Assembly (NCBI GenBank): GCA_037951165.1
Contig: JBBDHG010000015.1
Coordinates: forward strand, 6,064,001-6,128,000
DNA length: 64,000 bases
Direction of reading: 5' to 3'
Origin: Lophius americanus
Lineage: Eukaryota; Chordata; Actinopteri; Lophiiformes; Lophiidae
Within the stretch, counting starts at the first letter, position 1. Every line of letters starts with the position of its first letter. Made by a program: the position numbers and the translations under genes. Under the pieces are notes generated by a model that saw only the letters and a program-made list of their open reading frames with translations, did not search any database and had not been told where the DNA came from. Positions 1 through 12,800 of this stretch are shown one piece after another.

Positions 1-495
1 GCCTCAATGCTGTTTCAGGGCCATTAGTGCCCATCACAAGTATGAATGATGACGGGCATTAGTCGCCTCTCCACCTTCAGCTAATGCCCTTAAGTTGCGG
101 GGAGTTCAACATTCCTAAATGTGTTTAAGTGCTGCCATTAACCCCTGCAGCTGATATACTCTCTGGCTGCTATGGAGATGAATAGGAGCCAGAGGGAGAC
201 TTCTGTCCACATGGCTGTTAATGTCTGCACGGGAAAAACATGTTAATGATGAGAGGCCGCGGTGTCAGCACCGACACGAGGAACACATTCATGCTAACAC
301 CTACTGATAACACGGGCTTTTTTAGGGTATTTTTTGAGAGCATATTCTCTGCTAAACTGACCTGAGCTACAAGTTATCCTAGATTAAATAAAGCTTCACC
401 ACATAGAAGTTAAGAACATAACTTTTGGAGAGGAAGGTATGGTCCAAGGAGATATTCGTTAGATTTTGTTTGGAATCCAGATCGACATTTTTGAA

Positions 496-502
496 ATATA
501 TA

Positions 503-549
<47 letters not shown>
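496..549. repeat. (TA)n microsatellite
   Basis: An almost uninterrupted TA dinucleotide array. It produces the isoleucine/tyrosine-rich chance frame around it. Confidence 0.95.
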
Positions 550-553
<4 letters not shown>

Positions 554-1793
554 GAAAGATATCAATATATTTTCCATTGCAGAGTAGAAGCAACTACAAG
601 ATTTTTACAACTAACTTCATGGATATATTTTAAATATTTAATACACACACCCAAAACTCGCTAGAGGAACTACACATATCTCATCTTGCCAGTGAACACT
701 TCGAGATTCCCCAGGATGGACTGTTGCCTTGTCTACCAAACCCCAGGTAAGTGTAAGACAATGGAAAGAAAAAAGATAAATATCCTAAAATCCAGAACAC
801 ACCAAAGCATGATCTGGATCCCAAACAAACACATGGAATTAACTTGTGTTGAACTGGGTTGGTGTAGGTTCACAGTGGTGCATGGAAGAACCAGTCTGAG
901 GTCAAAGAGGCAAATGCACTTGAAAGTACATAGTCAGATTGAATAATTGTTCTTTTTGCATATTAGAGCACTCTCACATATTTTGTCGATGTTTTGGAAT
1001 TTTTGACCAATTACAGTAAGTTAAGCAGACAGTAAGCATAGGACAATGATAAACAGAAGAAGAGAAACAAACGTAAAAAATGACTTAATAAACGAGTCAC
1101 TGCTTCGCATAGAGAGATCTGATGGTGATATGGTCTGGAGAGGAAAAAAATCATGCAACTTTTAATCTATTTTCTGTGAGATGAAAGAACGCTGACACCT
1201 GAAGATTAACAAAAACAGCTGCAGCAGTTTATAAAGGTGTGATGCCTTCAGAAAAAAGTGATGCATCTACGAATTAGAAAGAAAATTGATATTTTAGTGA
1301 TTAACTGGGCAATCGCCCCAGAAGCTCCAACCGTTAAGTTTTGCGAGGCTTAACCAGCTTCCCCATCGAGGACATCTATCATCGTGTTTTCTGTTGCAAC
1401 CTTCCCAACAGAAAGCACATCAGAAAACAATAGTGTATGGTGTTGGTAGTGATGTCATAATCATTCATCAGGTACTGGGAGACACAGGCCATGTAGATGA
1501 TAGGAAGCAGGTGTTTTATGAAAACGGAAATGGATCAAAAGTAAACAATGTTAATAAAAACCAGACCGTGGGTCCAAACTTCCTGGTTTGAGAGTAACCA
1601 TGGTTGGTTAGAGTTCTAAAAAGTGGAGGTGTAGTTAAAGAAAGCCTACGGCTAACTTTCCAAACAGAACAAACTTTCGCTCAGAATAAGAAGAATATGC
1701 AAAACCTGAATGCCTGTGAGCGATCATGTCTTCACCTGAACCTCCTCGTTCTCTAGGGTCTAATTAACTGCTGAGCTGAACTTCTACACTTCA

Positions 1794-1851
1794 TTCACAC
1801 ACCCACACACAGACACAACCACCCACACACCCACACAAACACACACAGCAG
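1794..1851. repeat. (CA)n-rich imperfect microsatellite
   Basis: Interrupted CACA/CCCACA units. Confidence 0.8.
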
Positions 1852-2355
1852 CCTAATCAGCTCATGTCCCCTCGCAGCTGTTACAGTAACACACACAGCA
1901 CAGATAGATTAAGGGTGGCTGCTGAAGACAGATCTGTCTGCCTCCGAACTCAAACTCATTTCATACCCGGTCTGTTCGCATCTATCAGGCAGAAAACACA
2001 GTCCAGACAGATCTTGTTTATGTGCCTTAAACGGCAAAATGTACATACTATTTATTGGTTGCGTTCTTTGTTGCTTTGTAATTATTACCCATGCTCCTCT
2101 GTGCAGGCTTCCTGACTCGTAATAAAGCAACCAAAGTAAAAATCCTAACAAGCTACTTGATGTGGGGACAATTGATCAGGTCCTGTAATATTTGAGTAGT
2201 GAAGACCGATCGAGACTGTCAACGGTCTACAATCATCTTTTGGTCAGTGACTCCTGGGTCTCGTAGTAACAGTGTCTCCTAATCTTCTGGAGTCTGGACC
2301 CAGTCAGTACAACTGATGCAGGTTTTTAAATAATTGATGGTGAAATATTGCACTG

Positions 2356-2392
2356 ATATATATCTATATCTATCTATCTATATATCTATATA

Positions 2393-2432
<40 letters not shown>

Positions 2433-2499
2433 TATATAGATATCTATATATCTATAGATATCTATATATCTATATATCTATATCTATATATATATATAA
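2356..2499. repeat. Compound TA/TATC microsatellite with palindromic layout
   Basis: TATC-type units flank a central pure TA run. The right flank (GATATATAGATA) partly mirrors the left (TATCTATATATC), so the tract could fold back on itself. Confidence 0.9.
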
Positions 2500-2949
2500 T
2501 GTTGCTTTGTTAAAAGAAAAGCATACAGGGAGCTGCATACCCGCAGACCAATCAGAGCTAACCTAACATTTTGGAGACCTCACATTTGGTCCTGTGTGAC
2601 CGCCCACCCTGCTGGAGGCGTTTTCACTCTGGCAGAGAAACAACTGACTGTCCACTCCAGGGAGACAATGTTGAGCCGCCCCACTGTCCCACCAACACCT
2701 TCATAACCCACCCTCTTATTTTGATCCCTGAACAAGAGAAAAGATCATGGTCTGTCAGCTGACTTGAATTTTGTGACATATAACATGATTAGCTCCTCTT
2801 TTCTGGTGGCTTCAATCAGCGGTCATGAAGGACACCTTTGTCTCCGACGAGACTGCGAATGAAGGAGGTGATGGGAGAACGCTCTAAATGCTAATGAGCA
2901 GCAGAGAGCTAACATCCTCAGGCCACTTAAAGTACAGCATTTTTTATGC

Positions 2950-2992
2950 ATGCACGCGCACACGCTCGCACACACAGACACACACACACAAT
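2950..2992. repeat. (CA)n/(CG)-interrupted microsatellite
   Basis: Alternating CACACG/CACACA purine-pyrimidine units. Confidence 0.75.
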
Positions 2993-3185
2993 AATGTAGA
3001 CTCGGCTCTTCTAAGGAGCACATGACTCACTGCACGCCATTGTTATTTAGATCCATCTTAAATGTTATACACAGGAAGAAGAATAGAGGAGGATTATGGC
3101 TTTTGTAGTTGATGATGAAACAAGGAGATCAAGCATGGGGAGAAGACCCTCAGGAACCATCACCAACATGGACTGATGCTTTGAT

Positions 3186-3250
3186 GCAGTGGTTCCCAAA
3201 CTTTCAAATCCTCCTTCTCATTTAGGTTGATCTTTTGGATTTTTGAAATG
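3186..3250 (+). mobile_element. Possible hAT-type terminus
   Basis: The string GCAGTGGTTCCCAAACTTT resembles the terminal inverted repeat start CAGTGGTTCCCAAACT of many vertebrate hAT elements. A diverged partner (CTTTTTGGGAACT near 3890-3905) may mark the other end, but this is weak. Confidence 0.35.
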
Positions 3251-4645
3251 AAATGAAAGACAAAATTTCATTCACATCACTCTGACAATTGAGTCAAATG
3301 TTGTCTACCGATATTAGAACCAACGGAAACTGTTCTTCATGTCTAAATAAACCATCCTTGTTGGAAACTATGCCCATTAAGAGTGATGCGGTGAGGCATG
3401 ACGTTAACAGACTGAAGACTGTCCTCTGAGGGAGCCTGGCGAGGTGTGATACTGCCTTTCAGACCCTTTTTTGCTTGTTTGTTTTCACCACAATAGTATT
3501 TGGCCGACTGCCTCCGGGAAATAACTCACTTTGGCGGGCTGACATATGACGGAGCACCGGCCCAATATTTCATCTATGTGTCAGATAAACGTGGTGAAAC
3601 ATGCAAATCACTACTTTTCCAATGACCGTGCAGCAAAAACGCCAGAAATAGATATCTACACTATTGGTATAATATAAAGGGCAGATAAACCAGTCACTCA
3701 GATCATTGCGCTCGTCCAATGCCTCAACCTTCATACAGTAGAAAATGATCCCCAGATGCCTAAAGAATCCCACCCTCTGAAAGGTGACCATGGTAACAAG
3801 ATGATTATTGATACCCTGCCTTCACTTGTCAATCCTTATGTTATGGTTGATATGTTCACCCTTTTCATGTTGAATGTCTGAGCCTAACTTTTTGGGAACT
3901 AAACCGGCTCACTTCATATTTAACTAGGAATTTAGATTAATGATGAAGCGGTTGTTCACATTGTACGCAAAAATGCTTTCTTTCCACCTTAAGAATGCAC
4001 AATAGGAATTGATAAACACTTCACTGTGGTAAATGTATCACTTCCTGTTGCAGCAGTTGGACTGTGATGAGAAAAAACAGTTTAAAATGTAGAATTCTCA
4101 CACACCTTATCCTGCAAAACTTGACGTCTGTAACAGAGCCAGCGAGGCGGGTAAGGTGACTGACTGTAGTCTGCTCTCAGGTCTGCAGCTGCCTCTTGTG
4201 CTCCTGTCCTTTAAGGCCAATTCCTGGCACAGACGGGACTATTGTTGAACACCCACACACAGAGAGATCTGAGCAGGTCAAGAATGGAACAGCATAACCT
4301 CGGGAAAATCTAATAAACGCTGAGGACAGAGCCACAAAACTTTTCACATTTCACTCAGTGTACCAGAGGCACATGTTGGTTGAGGTACATGTTTAGGCAG
4401 GATGAAAACATTTCTGGAGTCTCTCCCAAAGAAACTGAGATTAAACTGGTATTCTTGTTTTGGTCGTGTGCCCAGTCCACTGCACACTCACTCAGTGGGC
4501 GTGTCCTCATCTGTGAACTGTTTTAAGATAGAAACTAGTGTGATTTTCACCCACTCGCCATTACTTTAAAAGATCCTGCATGGTACTGTGTATTCCCCCT
4601 TTTTGCCATTCAAAGAGTTGTCCAAAGATAGCGCTATATTCTAAA

Positions 4646-4930
4646 CTGTCAGGCTAACTCCCAAGCTCAATGTAAGCCTAGCTGTCAGGCTAGCCCCAGA
4701 CTTACAGTCAGGCTAACGCACAGGCTAGCTGTCAGGCTAACTCACAGGCTAGCTGTCAGGCTAACTCACAGGCTAGCAGTCAGGCTAACTCACAGGCTAG
4801 GTGTCAGGCTCACAATAAAGATAATCGTCCAGCTGACTGAGAGGCTCACTCTTTGGCTAACTATCTAGCTGACTGTCATGCTAGCTATAAAGCCCACTGT
4901 CAGGCTAGCTTTCAGTCTAGCTTACAGGAT
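4646..4930. repeat. Minisatellite of about 22-24 bp with GTCAGGCTAGC/AACTCACAGGCTAG units
   Basis: At least eight imperfect units built on CAGGCTA(G/A)C and CTGTCAGGCTA. The central four (about 4690-4800) are nearly identical and the outer ones decayed, which indicates local slippage expansion. No open frame of interest is present. Confidence 0.85.
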
Positions 4931-5593
4931 ATTTGGATAGGTTATATATTACTTACACTTAATTAAAAACTATTGTAGTATCCTTACAATTATTAATTTA
5001 ATGTATTGTCATCAAAAATAATACTTATATACTGATGATTACTTCTTATTTTGTTATTGTACTTTTCTGTGAACATTTCTCTGAAAATGCGATGTTTCCT
5101 CCCAACCAGTGGCTGTTAAGAATTCAATTTATAAACTGATGGAATAATTGACCTAAAAAGAAAAATGACGGATGTACGGTGTCACATTTACAGAGCCCTC
5201 TCTTTCTCTGAGCAGCCGTGTGGCACGTTCAGCATCATGGGTGTTCAAATTGGGCCATTGGTTCAACCTTACTTCACAAAAAAGCAATGATTATGTTTAC
5301 TTTAGGTATATTTGTGGGTTCCTCTTAATTGCGAGATGGACGCAAATGATCCCAGCTGACATCCGTGCAAGTAAAGGATGCAAAAGATTAACAAATGGAG
5401 CTAAAAAAAGAAAATATCAAATCTGCAGAGATGCCTGAATGTCCTTAAGAAGCAGATTCTTTGACGATCTGTATCAAGCTTCTATTATGGAAGTACGTGG
5501 TAATAGATTAGGGCCAAAAACAAATAGAAAAATATACATTTTCTGGTAGAAGAACCTTGGTTCTGATAAATTTAGCAAATATAATCACACATT

Positions 5594-6000
5594 AAAGATT
5601 TTCTGGTCTGTATCGTCACAACAGTATCTGATGGTTGCCAAGGTGAAGAATAAGTCATTATGATTTCACAATACATAGGGCAGAAGTCAATCCTTTAAAG
5701 ACGAGTCAAAGCAGATGTTTGTCAGCCTTCATCAAGAGGAAGAAGGGATAGAAGCCAGAGTGAGGGATACAGTTAAAAGAATGTCCAGCTGCCATTAAAC
5801 TCCAAAGAACTTTCCACAGAGAACCTCAATTTTAAAGAACTTGTGCATCTGTGTAATACTTTTTTCTAAGTACCTGTTGTTTGCCGTTAGATCTGAAGAG
5901 GAAAAGTTTATCTCTTTCAACCACACTGATGTGACTACTGTGCATGAACACTCATAACATTATAACCACTGACAGGTGAAGTCTATGGGGAATATCACTG
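5594..6000. repeat. Diverged repeated module, copy A
   Basis: Contains landmarks in fixed order: AAAGATTTTCTGGTCTGTAT, AGTCAAAGCAGATGTTTGTC, CAGCCTTCATCAAGAGGAAG, AAAGAACTTGTGCATCTGTG, ACTGTGCATGAACA and ACAGGTGAAGTCT. The same order recurs at 7620-8100 and partly at 8390-9000. Function unknown; probably an old tandem duplication or decayed element. Confidence 0.65.
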
Positions 6001-6174
6001 ATCAGCTCAATCAGCTCATGTACAAAAGAAAGTGTTAATTAACTGTTGTATCTGGTAAGAATAAACGAATGATGGTGTAAAAAAGTAGTACGTAGAGTAG
6101 AAAGATGTGCATACATAGTGATATTAATATTGTAAAACAAACTGGAGAATGCAATTTCTGAGGAAATTGTAGGT

Positions 6175-6275
6175 GTGGATGCTGGTACTTTCCATTCGGA
6201 AAGGGATTTTCTGTCCGATTAGACGTCTTCTGCAAATCTAATCGGAATTAGGCTGTACATGTAAACCCACTTAAT
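6175..6275 (-). mobile_element. Fragment of a terminal-inverted-repeat element, same family as 45570-46090
   Basis: The reverse complement reads TTTACATGTACAGCCTAATT, then CCGATTAGATTTGCAGAAGA, then CGTCTAATCGGACAG. It clearly corresponds to TTTACATGAACAGCCTAATT at 45577 and the bases that follow. Read as a truncated non-autonomous DNA transposon. Confidence 0.6.
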
Positions 6276-7160
6276 GTTGTGGCTGATCATGGATCTTGAA
6301 GCATCACCCTGTAATGCTAATGATCTATCAATCTGCTGCACGTGCTATAAATAGACTGGAGGTCAAGTGACCCAGGTGTGTCTCACTGAACACCTAAGGT
6401 TAAAAAGGTTTAGCTAGATTAAGTTAAGAAATATTAACTTCAGACTGAGCAAAGAAAAAAACCCCGGAGAGTTCATATTTTACTTAAATCACTCAAATTT
6501 ACGATGGCGATTATTAGAGCAGTTTGGTGGTCCTCCAGGTCCTCTGAGGCCTAAACAATAAGGTTTTTTGGTTCCATTCTGGTATGAATTTAGTTGGTTA
6601 ATCGAGTAATACCTCTCGATTTCTGAAAAGTGAACCAACTGTAAAAGATACAGAACTGGTTGAATGACCATGAAATATCATAATTTTGTGAACGTTTTAA
6701 AGGCTTAATAGTGTTTCTTGGTGAAAGTATTAAGGACCAGCGAATCTATGAAGAATTGTGAAAAAGTAGGATTTTTAAAGTTTGAATGACATTCCTATGT
6801 TGAAGAATGCAAGAACCAGTTAGGTGCCAAAAACAGCAGGCGAATAATTTTTGTTTTTTGGAGGAACTAGAGAACGAACAACTTCTGAAGAAATTGCAGG
6901 TGTGAATAGTGGATGTTGAAGAGCTGATGCCAATGCTGCCATGAAAAGTTGAATGACAACAATATTGTAAGAAAGTTGGCTGATTGTTGTACCAAGAGAT
7001 ATCGTCTGTCAGGAGTTATAATGTGATGGCCTGTTGGTGGATCTAGATATATACCTCTGTGGCTGATCATCTTTAACCTGTCATTGATCATAATGTTGTG
7101 GTAAATGCATCAATCTGCTGCATGTTCCATAAAAAGACTGAGGATGTCATTTGACTCATT
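6240..7160. repeat. Second duplicated block between module copies
   Basis: ATCAATCTGCTGCACGTGCT at about 6330 and ATCAATCTGCTGCATGTTCC at about 7110 follow similar GTGGCTGATCAT segments (about 6280 and 7060). GAGGAAATTGTAGGTGTGGA (about 6160) pairs with GAAGAAATTGCAGGTGTGAA (about 6887). The spacing indicates duplication of a unit larger than copies A/B alone, roughly 0.75-2 kb. Confidence 0.5.
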
Positions 7161-7619
7161 TCTGGCATTGATTTCTGAACATTTCATCATGTTATTGGAC
7201 TGCTGACTAACCATTAAGGACAGAGAACTAGTTGAGTGACCAATGTTAAAGATGAAGATTTTCTGAACGTTTTACAGGTTTAATGATGTGCATAGTTGAA
7301 AGCATGAAGAGTCATCAAATTTATGAAAAAGGGTGAAGAAGTAGGATTTCTGAAGATGTCCTTCGTCTGGATGAATGGGTGAAAAATTGGTGAAAGAAGC
7401 CAAAAATCTGATAAGAGGCCTGAATCTCCTTAATGAGCTGAACAAAGTTTGAATGACATTGAAGTATGCGGAACTAGTTAGATGTCAAAAAGGGTGTCGC
7501 AATACGGAAAATAAAGATTTGATTTGTTGGAATAAAATATTAGTGTGAACGCTTTTGGTCAAAGAACATAGCATGTGACAATTAAGGTATGCATTAATCA
7601 AATACAGCATAATCGCGCT

Positions 7620-8100
7620 TTAAAGGTTTTAAGGTCTGTATGAAAGGAGAGTCAAATCCACAACCATACCTCACTGTTGCAATGGTGAGGAATATGTTAT
7701 TGAGAAATTATGATGTCACAACACAGAAGGTAGAACTCAATCCATAAAAGATTGATCAAAGCAGATGCTTATCAGCCTTCATCAAAATGAAGAGGAGACC
7801 AAAGCCAGAAAAAAGGAGCAATACAACTAAAAGTGTGTAAACTGCTGTTAAACCCAGCAGAAGAAGTTTCAGCAGGGAACCTGAATTTTAAAGAACTTGT
7901 GTATCTGTGTGACTTTTTGTAAGTATCCGTAGTTTGTGGTTAGATCACAAGGAATGGTTTATTTCTTACCGTCACAAAGATGTGACAACTGTGCATGAAC
8001 CACAACATTCCGGTCATTTCATATACTGTGTGTGTCCTGACAGAGTGAACACAATCCTAACATAACTGCCAATCGGTGAAGTCTTTGCTGAACCAAATGG
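7620..8100. repeat. Diverged repeated module, copy B
   Basis: Shares with copy A AAAGGTTTTAAGGTCTGTAT, ATCAAAGCAGATGCTTATCA, CAGCCTTCATCAAAATGAAG, AAAGAACTTGTGTATCTGTG, GTGCATGAACC and GGTGAAGTCT, in the same order and orientation. Confidence 0.65.
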
Positions 8101-8389
8101 ATTGTCCCCAGAGAGTTTATAAATTGTTAGAACTGTAAGTAATATATAATGGTGTTAAGTTGTAAAAGTAGATTGGAGTTTAACATGTAATTGAAGTAGT
8201 TGATGTATTTAATATTTAGATTTTTTTTCTGCATTATTATTAAGTGCTGAAGGCAATTAAAAACTTTTATTCATAATTTACATTCTGTTAAGAGAAACTG
8301 CCCAAACCTGATGACTATCAGACAGTAGGCCTACTTTGTTATTATTCCTGTATTCAATAAAAATATTTTATTAAATAAAATCTCAAGAG

Positions 8390-9000
8390 TCACGTCCTGA
8401 AAATATTCCTCATGGTTACCGTGGCGAAGATCAAAGCTATTAGAATCAAACCTTTGGAGACAGATAAAAGTAGATTTTTGTCAGCCATCATCAATATTCC
8501 ACATTTAACCTCAACTTGAAAGGCCTCTGCATGAGCTTTTAATTGAGGACACTTGTTGAAAACGCTTCGGGGAGAAACTTCCAAAACGTTCCAGCTGCCA
8601 ATTTTTGTAAGCATCTGTATTTTGTTGTTAGATCTCACAAGAAAAGGTTTATTTCCCACAACCTCACAACCGCACTCAAACTGTAACTCTAGTTACTCTT
8701 TATTCATTCCAATAGGAATACTCATATATGCTTTGACTAACATATGAAAATTGCTTTTATCCAGCAGATGGTATCATGTGAACTGGGGGTAAAGGTTACA
8801 AATGGGACTCTTGCTCAGAACCAGGTTATGTTAATGGCAAAGGAAAGAACATAGGCTAGCCAACGTTTAAGGCTAACTATCATATAGATATTTCATACAT
8901 AGATACTTCAGATCTATGTATCTGTATGTGTCCCGACAGTGAGCGGACACTTTCAGTCATAACGATATGACCACCGACCAGTGAAGTCTGAATAAAGTTG
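8390..9000. repeat. Diverged repeated module, partial copy C
   Basis: Carries TTTTTGTCAGCCATCATCAA, a GTAAGCATCTGTATTTTG-like segment, TTAGATCTCACAAGAAAAGG and GACCAGTGAAGTCT. These correspond to the central and right parts of copies A and B. Confidence 0.5.
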
Positions 9001-9244
9001 AATATCTCTTTACCATGGCACCTGTCAGTGAGTGAGGTAGACTAGGCTGCAAGTAAACATTTCGGACTCTAGTTGGATATATGACAAAAGGTTCCTCAAG
9101 GAAAGATTTCATGAAGATTTTACATTGATTTCTGACTAATTGACAAAAAACGTAAGTGCCTTATCTTGGTTGAGATAACATTATTATGATGTCAAATTGT
9201 GAGGTCAAGACATAATGTCAACAAAATGTAATCAATTCTAGGAT

Positions 9245-9400
9245 ATGCCAGAAATTTACTCTGGGTAAGATTTCATGCAAATCCGTCTATTAGTTTTTCC
9301 ATAATCTTGCAAACATACAAAGAAACAAAGAAACACACAAACAGGCGGACAGAAAAACCAACAGAGATAAAAACATAAACTCCTTGGCCAACGTAATAAC
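9245..9400 (+). mobile_element. Teleost interspersed repeat fragment (unnamed)
   Basis: Ends in AAAAACATAAACTCCTTGGC, after a stretch on alternating CAAACA/GGCGGACAGAAAAACC units. This resembles a repeat common in fish genomes whose tail reads ...AACATAACCTCCTTGGCGGAG. Class uncertain. Confidence 0.4.
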
Positions 9401-9860
9401 AAGGGATTTGAGCAACTTTAACAAGTTATAATTGCTGGACGACAAGGTCAGAGCATCTCCGGAGCTGCAGGTCTTGCTGGGTGTTTTTAGTCTGCAGTGG
9501 TAAGTACACACCAAATGGGTGTACAGAAGGGCAACTGACGAACCGGCAGCATGGTCATGGGTATCCAAAGCTCAATGGTGCTTGTGGCGTGACCAATGCT
9601 AGCACATGAGGTCCAATTCAACAGAACTGCTAGTGTAGCAAAAACTGCTGAAGAAAATAATGTTGGTTCTGAAAGAAAACTTTCACACAGATCTACATAC
9701 AATTAGTTTCTGATGAAATGGCTGACTGGCGAACTTTGAACTGTTAGACTCTTTCAGGTTACTACATGGGTTGCACCATTCTGGGTCAGCTGGAGAGATT
9801 GATTATTAGGGCTGTGGTAGTATTACTTTTTGTGATACATCAAAATGTAACCATGGTACG

Positions 9861-12800
9861 GTGGTTAACCTCCCCACAGCTCCCAGCAGGTGCCTCACAA
9901 CCCGACCTCGGACAGCTTTAAAGATGTTGTCCGGTGCACCTGCCAAGCTGTACCCTGGGGAATGTCTCTTCTCAAGAAACTGCACGTACCAAGTGAGTTC
10001 TTTCCTTGGCCAAGGGACCTTCGGCAGCGCTATAAAAAGCACACGGTTGACTGATATGAAAACAGTGGTGCTCAAAATAATGAAGAATGATGGATATTAC
10101 AAACGCCAAGCAGCCGCAGAGGTAGGGAAAGTGAAGCAATGTCGACTTTTAGTGGTTTGAGTCAGTAATTAAAAATAAAACTGTAATTCTACTTGTTCAT
10201 CAGGCCTAAGCATATACCAAATTCTGTTTCCCCAGGTGAATGCCCTGTTGAAGATAAAGTCACTAAATCCGGACAAGTGCAACTTAGTTCGATGGTACGG
10301 AGCTTTCACCGACAGAGATCTGATCTGCCTGGAGTTTGAGCAACTGCACTTAAGTATTTATGGCTTTATGAGCGCCAGATATTTCCGACCCCTCCCTCTG
10401 GTTGAAATCAGACCGTTTGTCATGCAGGTATGTGCTAGCAAACTTCACTATGCATTAATAAAAAAAAAAAGTTTTAAAATGGACACCTATTGAATAGCCT
10501 TAATATCTTTCTAGATCGCTACCGCCCTTGGTCACCTAAAGGGGGTTGGGTTAATACACGCAGACCTCAAAGTAGAGAATGTCATGCTGGTGAACCACGT
10601 GCAGATGCCTTACAGAGTCAAGGTGATTGACTTCGGTCTGGCCCATGGTGTGTCAGCTGCCGTGGTTGGCTCACACATTCAGAGCCGTCCATACAGGTGA
10701 GTATTTGAAACCATCTCCAGGTAACATCTTGTCTAAAAATGTTGGTCTACAAACAGAATGGAGATACTCGCAGACTTATGTGGGGATTTCATGGCTCACA
10801 AGTCTTAGTGCTCCAAATTGTGGGTTTGAGTACATTAGAGATGCTGTGGATGTAGCTTTAGTCTAGAGAAGTGGTCATCAAGGGGGCCCAAACCTTCATA
10901 GATTATTTTATTATTAGTATCTTATTTTAACCTTTATCCAGTTGACACTTGCCAGTTGGTAGGTGGGCCGTAATGGACATCATATTCAAGGCGTCCAGCT
11001 AGTGTCCCCATGGTGGCTGATGCGATATCAGGTAAATTCCCAAAACAAACACGATGCTACCGCCTGTTTTGATCAACTTTCATGCCTTTATTATCCTCAG
11101 TGTTAGCCTATATCCCCCATATACCAACGTCTTATTCATTTTCTTTTTTAAGGTGGCTGCTTTAAATTGCCTATCTAGGGTTTTGATATCCTTTGAAGAA
11201 TAGGAAGCAATAAGAAGCCTTTATGAAGTAGTCACGTACAAAAGTATACAGATGTACCACAAAGCATAATTTTTTCTCAGCATTTGAAGCATAATTGAAA
11301 AGCGGCGGGCAGGCCTGTACGGCGCTTGGGGAGCAAGTTAGGGTCTCTTACTCAACCCCCGATTCTCTGATAAGAGGACAACCACTCTGCCGCCTGAGCC
11401 AAAGCTGCCCCTTGAACATACTAAAGGTCTTTTGAGCTTGCATGGCACTCTTATGAGTTATGCATTGGGGGTTGCTAGACCCAGTTCTTTTCTTAAGGAC
11501 AGCTCTCTTGTCAGCTTTGCCAATGTCTTCTTGCGTGATGGAAGTCACTGGTTTCCCAGAGTTTTTGGATTGGACTACATTAGAGCTGCTACATTACCAA
11601 AATACAGAGTCCTTCATTGTTTGTTTGTCTTCTCTCAGGTCTCCAGAAATTATTCTCGGCCTTCAATACACAGAAGCCATAGATATTTGGTCTCTGGGCT
11701 GTTTGGGTGCTCTATTATGCCTGGGAACATTTCTCTACAATGGCTTGAATGAATATGATATGGTAAGTACTGCTTTAAGTTGAGTTTCTTCTGTCTATTC
11801 AGCATGATTCATCATGTGGACATGTACACACATTTTAAAGAGATGAATACGTTAAGACTAATAGACCTTTACCTGGGCTCCAAGTGTGACTAGATTATGT
11901 GCTGTATCTTCAGTTGAGGTACATAATGGATACTCAGGGTCAGCTACCTGACAACATTCTCAACTCTGGAAGCAAGACTAGTAGCTTTTTCCTCAGAGAT
12001 GATGACTCAATCACCAGTCAATGGCGACTAAAGGTATCACCTCTTCACTGTATGTCTTACTGGATTTAAATACTCCTTTCTTCCTAAGTAATTTTTTTTT
12101 TTTGTTGGTCTACGTTTACTCTGCTCTGAATATCACCGTCTGTCCAGACACCACAACAGTTTCTGAAAGAGACTGGTATTACAGCAACAGAGAACAGGAA
12201 GTTTAAGTTGCGTTCTCTGGACGACCTCCTACATGTAGGTCTTTCTTTACCATTAACAGGCAGAAACTTAAACCTGAACTAAAAATATCCTTGAAAGGCT
12301 CTTGTTTATTCACCCCTGACCTTTGCTGTTGTTTATTCAACTTCCAGATCTACGATAGCAACGCTGTGAGTGGTCCAGATAAACTAGCAGAAAATAAAGA
12401 TCTGCTGGCATTTGTACACCTGATTAAAAGTATGCTCCTGGTGGATGCTGCTGAACGGATCACACCATGTCAGGTGCTGAAGCATCCATTTATCAGCATG
12501 TGCCACATGGTCCATCTGAAGACCACCAGCTTTCAGTAAATCAATACTATTGTTTTTGACTAAACTATACTGAACACAAACTCCATCATTACGCGTGACG
12601 AAGCCGACTGATGGATAGTGTATTGTCTTGCAGTGCCCAGTCCTCATTTCAGATAATGGACATCTGTAAGAAAGGAAGGACTTTGCTGCAGACCTTATCC
12701 AGCGCCACCCTGCCTTTCCAACAAGACCGTCCACCTCCTCCTTTTTCTGTTGCTGCTGAGAAGTGCAGCCTGTTCCAACAGCAGTCCACAGGAAAACATC

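Noticed and set aside
425..664. 79-codon frame rich in Ile/Tyr
   Set aside because: Direct translation of the TA microsatellite.
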